Part shown: positions 5,881 through 7,713 of the stretch, piece after piece
Numbering within the stretch: position 1 is the first letter of the stretch
Layout of the letters: each line of letters begins with the position of its first letter
NCBI GenBank assembly: GCA_913056505.1
Contig: CAJXLZ010000044.1
Location: forward strand, 1-7,713
Direction of reading: 5' to 3'
Source of the DNA: an uncultured Desulfurellaceae bacterium
GTDB taxonomy: Bacteria; Campylobacterota_A; Desulfurellia; Desulfurellales; Hippeaceae
DNA length: 7,713 nucleotides
Notes under the pieces: model-generated
Seen by the model: the letters and a program-made list of their open reading frames with translations, nothing else
Databases searched by the model: none
Told to the model about the DNA's origin: nothing
Program-made: the position numbers and the translations under genes

Positions 5881-6852
5881 ATGGAACAATTTAAAGATAC
5901 AACTATCTCTCTTAGACCCACTACCTTAAATGATTATGTAGGACAAAAAAATATAAAAGAGAATATATCTTTGGCAATTAAAGCCGCAAAAAAGAGGAAT
6001 GAGGCGTTAGAACACTGCATACTTTACGGTCCACCGGGCTTAGGCAAAACCACTCTGGCTAATATAATAGCAAAAGAGATGAATGCAAATATCATAACAA
6101 CAAGCGGACCGGCCATCGAAAAGGTTGGCGATATTGCAGCCATACTTACAAATCTATCAGAAAAAGATGTGATTTTTATAGACGAAATACACAGACTCAA
6201 TAGAGCCGTAGAAGAAACACTCTATTCAGCTTTAGAGGATTTTGCATTGGATATTATAGTCGGACAGGGTCCGGGTGCAAGAACCATACGTATAGACCTA
6301 CCGCATTTTACGCTTATCGGAGCAACAACGCGCATGGGTCTTTTGACATCCCCGCTGCGTGACAGATTTGGCATAACATTGAGATTGGATTTTTACACCC
6401 CGGAAGACCTAACGCAGATTATAAAGCGGTCGGCAGCCATACTATCTATAAAAATAGACGACGAAAGTTCATCGTATATAGCGAAAAGATCAAGGGGCAC
6501 ACCGCGTATAGCCAATAAAATTTTAAGGAGGGTTCGGGATTTCGCCACGGTTTCAAATAATGATATTATTGATATACAAGCTGTTGAACATACACTCTCT
6601 ATGCTTAATATAGATGAAAAGGGGCTTGATTATCTTGATAGAAAATATATGGATATACTGATCAATAAATTTGATGGCGGTCCTGCAGGTATAGAAACAA
6701 TAGCTGCGAGCATAAGTGAGGATAAAAATACTTTAGAAGATGTTGTAGAACCCTATCTACTCCAGATAGGGTATATAAAAAAAACTCCGCGTGGCAGAGT
6801 AGCTACAGACGCCGCACTATCGCATTCCTTAAAATATAAAACCCTGTTTTAA
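5881..6852 (+). CDS. ruvB: Holliday junction branch migration helicase RuvB
   Basis: AAA+ motor of the RuvAB(C) complex that drives branch migration of Holliday junctions during recombination and fork repair. From the ATG at 5881 the protein has 323 residues, normal for RuvB; an in-frame TTG at 5875 would add two. Walker A is GPPGLGKT (50-57), Walker B DEIH (101-104), sensor 1 lies in LIGATTR (145-151), and the Arg-finger segment is SPLRDRFG (157-164). Sensor 2 is in RGTPRIANKILRR, and a C-terminal winged-helix part ends with PRGRVATDAA. It has its own candidate promoter and palindrome and stands alone: ruvA and ruvC are not adjacent. It is convergent with the thioesterase gene. No residue needed for ATP turnover appears lost. 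Confidence 0.97.
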   Translation: MEQFKDTTISLRPTTLNDYVGQKNIKENISLAIKAAKKRNEALEHCILYGPPGLGKTTLANIIAKEMNANIITTSGPAIEKVGDIAAILTNLSEKDVIFIDEIHRLNRAVEETLYSALEDFALDIIVGQGPGARTIRIDLPHFTLIGATTRMGLLTSPLRDRFGITLRLDFYTPEDLTQIIKRSAAILSIKIDDESSSYIAKRSRGTPRIANKILRRVRDFATVSNNDIIDIQAVEHTLSMLNIDEKGLDYLDRKYMDILINKFDGGPAGIETIAASISEDKNTLEDVVEPYLLQIGYIKKTPRGRVATDAALSHSLKYKTLF

Positions 6853-6989
6853 TTTAAGAAAAAAGGATAAAAAACGCTTTTACCTAGAAAGATAGATGTG
6901 TGATGCCTAAATTATAAAATGTCCATAAATTTATCAATAATTTCGGATGAAGCGCGCCGCATAGGCTAAAGTAAGCCCTTAACACGTTA

Positions 6990-7436
6990 CTATTTAGGAA
7001 TAAAAGCTGCATATACACCTTTATGGAAGCCGCCTATGCCTGATAGATACTCTATTTTTGAATATATTGTGATACGCGCACGGCTGTGCTTTTTTAATGT
7101 ATCTATAAATCTATTCCATATTTTTTCTTCAGGCATAGTGCATACCGCCTTAAAATCGCTATTGATAGGTTTCCTAAATTCAAAGGAACTTTTCTGTATT
7201 ACAAGTCGGTTTTTTATGCCCATCTCTTCCAATTTTAAATAGAGCAATACCCACCCGGATAGAATAGCCAAAGCCGCCACGCTGCCGCCGAATGCCGTGT
7301 TTGTGTGGTTTCTATTTGGCGCAAGCGGCGATGAGATAACAACTCGTTTGCCGTCGTATAGTTCAACATTAGCGCCAAGGTGCACTGCAATGGGAAATTG
7401 TTTGCATATATATGAAGTGATTTCATCTAAATTCAT
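6990..7436 (-). CDS. Hotdog-fold thioesterase, YiiD_C type
   Basis: Putative cytoplasmic acyl-thioester hydrolase of the YiiD C-terminal domain family, a single hotdog domain of 148 residues. The diagnostic segment is APNRNHTNTAFGGSVAALA (39-57) followed by SGW (60-62), matching the family pattern N..N..TAF.GS...LA...GW. Later SFEFRKPINSDFKA (84-97) and HSRARITIYSKI (117-128) fit the remaining hotdog strands, and a GGFHKGVYAAF end (135-145) is typical. In some bacteria this domain is fused to an acetyltransferase; here it stands alone. The substrate is unknown. The start ATG at 7436-7434 has only a weak AAGG (minus strand, 7451-7448) upstream. It is convergent with ruvB and divergent from the Wzz-like gene. 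Confidence 0.82.
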   Translation of the reverse strand: MNLDEITSYICKQFPIAVHLGANVELYDGKRVVISSPLAPNRNHTNTAFGGSVAALAILSGWVLLYLKLEEMGIKNRLVIQKSSFEFRKPINSDFKAVCTMPEEKIWNRFIDTLKKHSRARITIYSKIEYLSGIGGFHKGVYAAFIPK

Positions 7437-7509
7437 CTTCTTGTCCGCCTTTTAGTGTAGCGTACTGCTGTTGCATAGCTATATTTCGATGAATTGTGCT
7501 AAATTATTT

Positions 7510-7549
7510 GGAAAAAGTCAATAAACTATGGAAAAAATCAATACAGTAT
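7510..7549. repeat. Two tandem 20-bp direct repeats upstream of the Wzz-like gene
   Basis: Unit 1 (7510-7529) begins GGAAAAAGTCAATA and unit 2 (7530-7549) begins GGAAAAAATCAATA. They are directly adjacent, equal in length and agree at 17 of 20 positions, both ending in TAT or a near match. A 20-bp period is close to two helical turns, which would place two bound proteins on the same face of the DNA. They lie 39 bp upstream of the next start codon and overlap a possible -35 element. Confidence 0.65.
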
Positions 7550-7557
7550 GTTATAAG
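7529..7557 (+). promoter_or_regulatory. Possible promoter of the Wzz-like gene
   Basis: TATAAG (7552-7557) is a good -10 element and TGGAAA (7529-7534) a weak -35, with a 17-bp spacer. The predicted -35 falls at the border of the two 20-bp repeats, so a protein bound there could activate or block transcription. The match is modest and this AT-rich gap offers alternatives. Confidence 0.35.
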
Positions 7558-7588
7558 ACGATTGATTAAAGAAAAGCGAGGCAAGAAA

Positions 7589-7713
7589 ATGGAGAAAAAT
7601 CGATCTAATCGTAAAGATGAACTAAAACCTGTTTATCTAGAAGAAGATGAGATTGATTTATGGGAACTTTGGCAAACTGTAAAAAAGAGAAAATATATTA
7701 TTCTAATCACAAC
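7589..7713 (+). CDS. Wzz-like polysaccharide chain-length/co-polymerase protein, partial (N-terminus only)
   Basis: The ATG at 7589 follows GAGG (7578-7581) by 7 nt and opens a frame that runs off the right edge after 41 codons. The visible part is a short charged N-terminus followed by EEDEIDLWELWQTVKKRKY (18-36) and the beginning of a hydrophobic segment (IILITT). The acidic EIDL-W-L element, then basic residues and a first membrane helix, is the usual N-terminal signature of Wzz/polysaccharide co-polymerase proteins. These sit in the inner membrane and set the length of O-antigen, capsule or exopolysaccharide chains. Whether it also carries a C-terminal tyrosine kinase cannot be seen. It suggests that a surface polysaccharide locus begins here. 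Confidence 0.7.
   Translation, partial: MEKNRSNRKDELKPVYLEEDEIDLWELWQTVKKRKYIILIT

Noticed and set aside
5793..6929. Shared TGTCCATAAA at 5793-5802 and 6920-6929, before and after ruvB
   Set aside because: Exact 10-base matches are expected by chance many times in a window of this size and composition; flanks do not extend the match.
6925..6934. ATAAATTTAT palindrome downstream of ruvB
   Set aside because: Short A/T-only palindromes are common in AT-rich DNA; no promoter or partner site is nearby.
6919..6969. 16-codon ORF after ruvB beginning MSINLSIISDEARR
   Set aside because: Very short, no Shine-Dalgarno and no neighbour coupling; chance is sufficient to explain it.
6853..6989. A possible intrinsic terminator between the convergent ruvB and thioesterase genes (GGCT...AGCC at 6964-6977)
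   Set aside because: The stem is only 4 bp and no T-run follows on either strand; the gap shows no convincing terminator or gene.

Overview
The window is visibly AT-rich (many A/T-ending codons, frequent ATA for Ile) and gene-dense. It looks like bacterial chromosome from a Gram-negative organism: there is an ADP-heptose-type family 9 glycosyltransferase, the start of a Wzz-like polysaccharide chain-length protein, RuvB and RF1. An AmmeMemoRadiSam radical SAM enzyme together with a PP-loop/NFACT-R-like fusion suggests a thermophilic or anaerobic low-GC lineage of the Desulfurella/Hippea, Deferribacterota or neighbouring type. That placement is an inference from gene content and is not firm. 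I see no IS element, CRISPR array, tRNA or rRNA.

Layout. Positions 1-115 carry an unidentified open frame on the minus strand. From about 116 the plus strand reads into the membrane part of a histidine kinase-like protein that has no credible start, so something appears joined or rearranged here. From there to 5765 the plus strand is one tightly packed, probably co-transcribed block: kinase-like protein, AmrS radical SAM enzyme, hypoxanthine phosphoribosyltransferase, a 37-residue unrecognised ORF, a PP-loop ATPase with an NFACT-R-like C-terminus, RF1 (prfA) and a family 9 glycosyltransferase. Spacing is 0-20 nt throughout, with two exact stop-start abutments (TAAATG). A 115-bp gap follows with a good sigma-70-like promoter and a 17-bp palindrome, then ruvB. 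A hotdog thioesterase (YiiD_C type) lies convergently on the minus strand. A 152-bp divergent gap contains two tandem 20-bp repeats upstream of a Wzz-like gene that runs off the right edge.

How the genes relate. The long operon mixes functions around RNA and translation (PP-loop candidate tRNA thiolase, RF1), purine salvage (Hpt), an enzyme of unsettled physiological role (AmrS) and envelope sugar transfer (GT9). The most unusual points are three. The kinase-like protein has lost several ATP-binding residues (N, G1 and G2 boxes). A small ORF fits exactly between hpt and the PP-loop gene. Two gaps carry operator-like repeats. Nothing here proves a new system; the small ORF with its AmrS/Hpt/PP-loop neighbours is the best candidate for undescribed biology.
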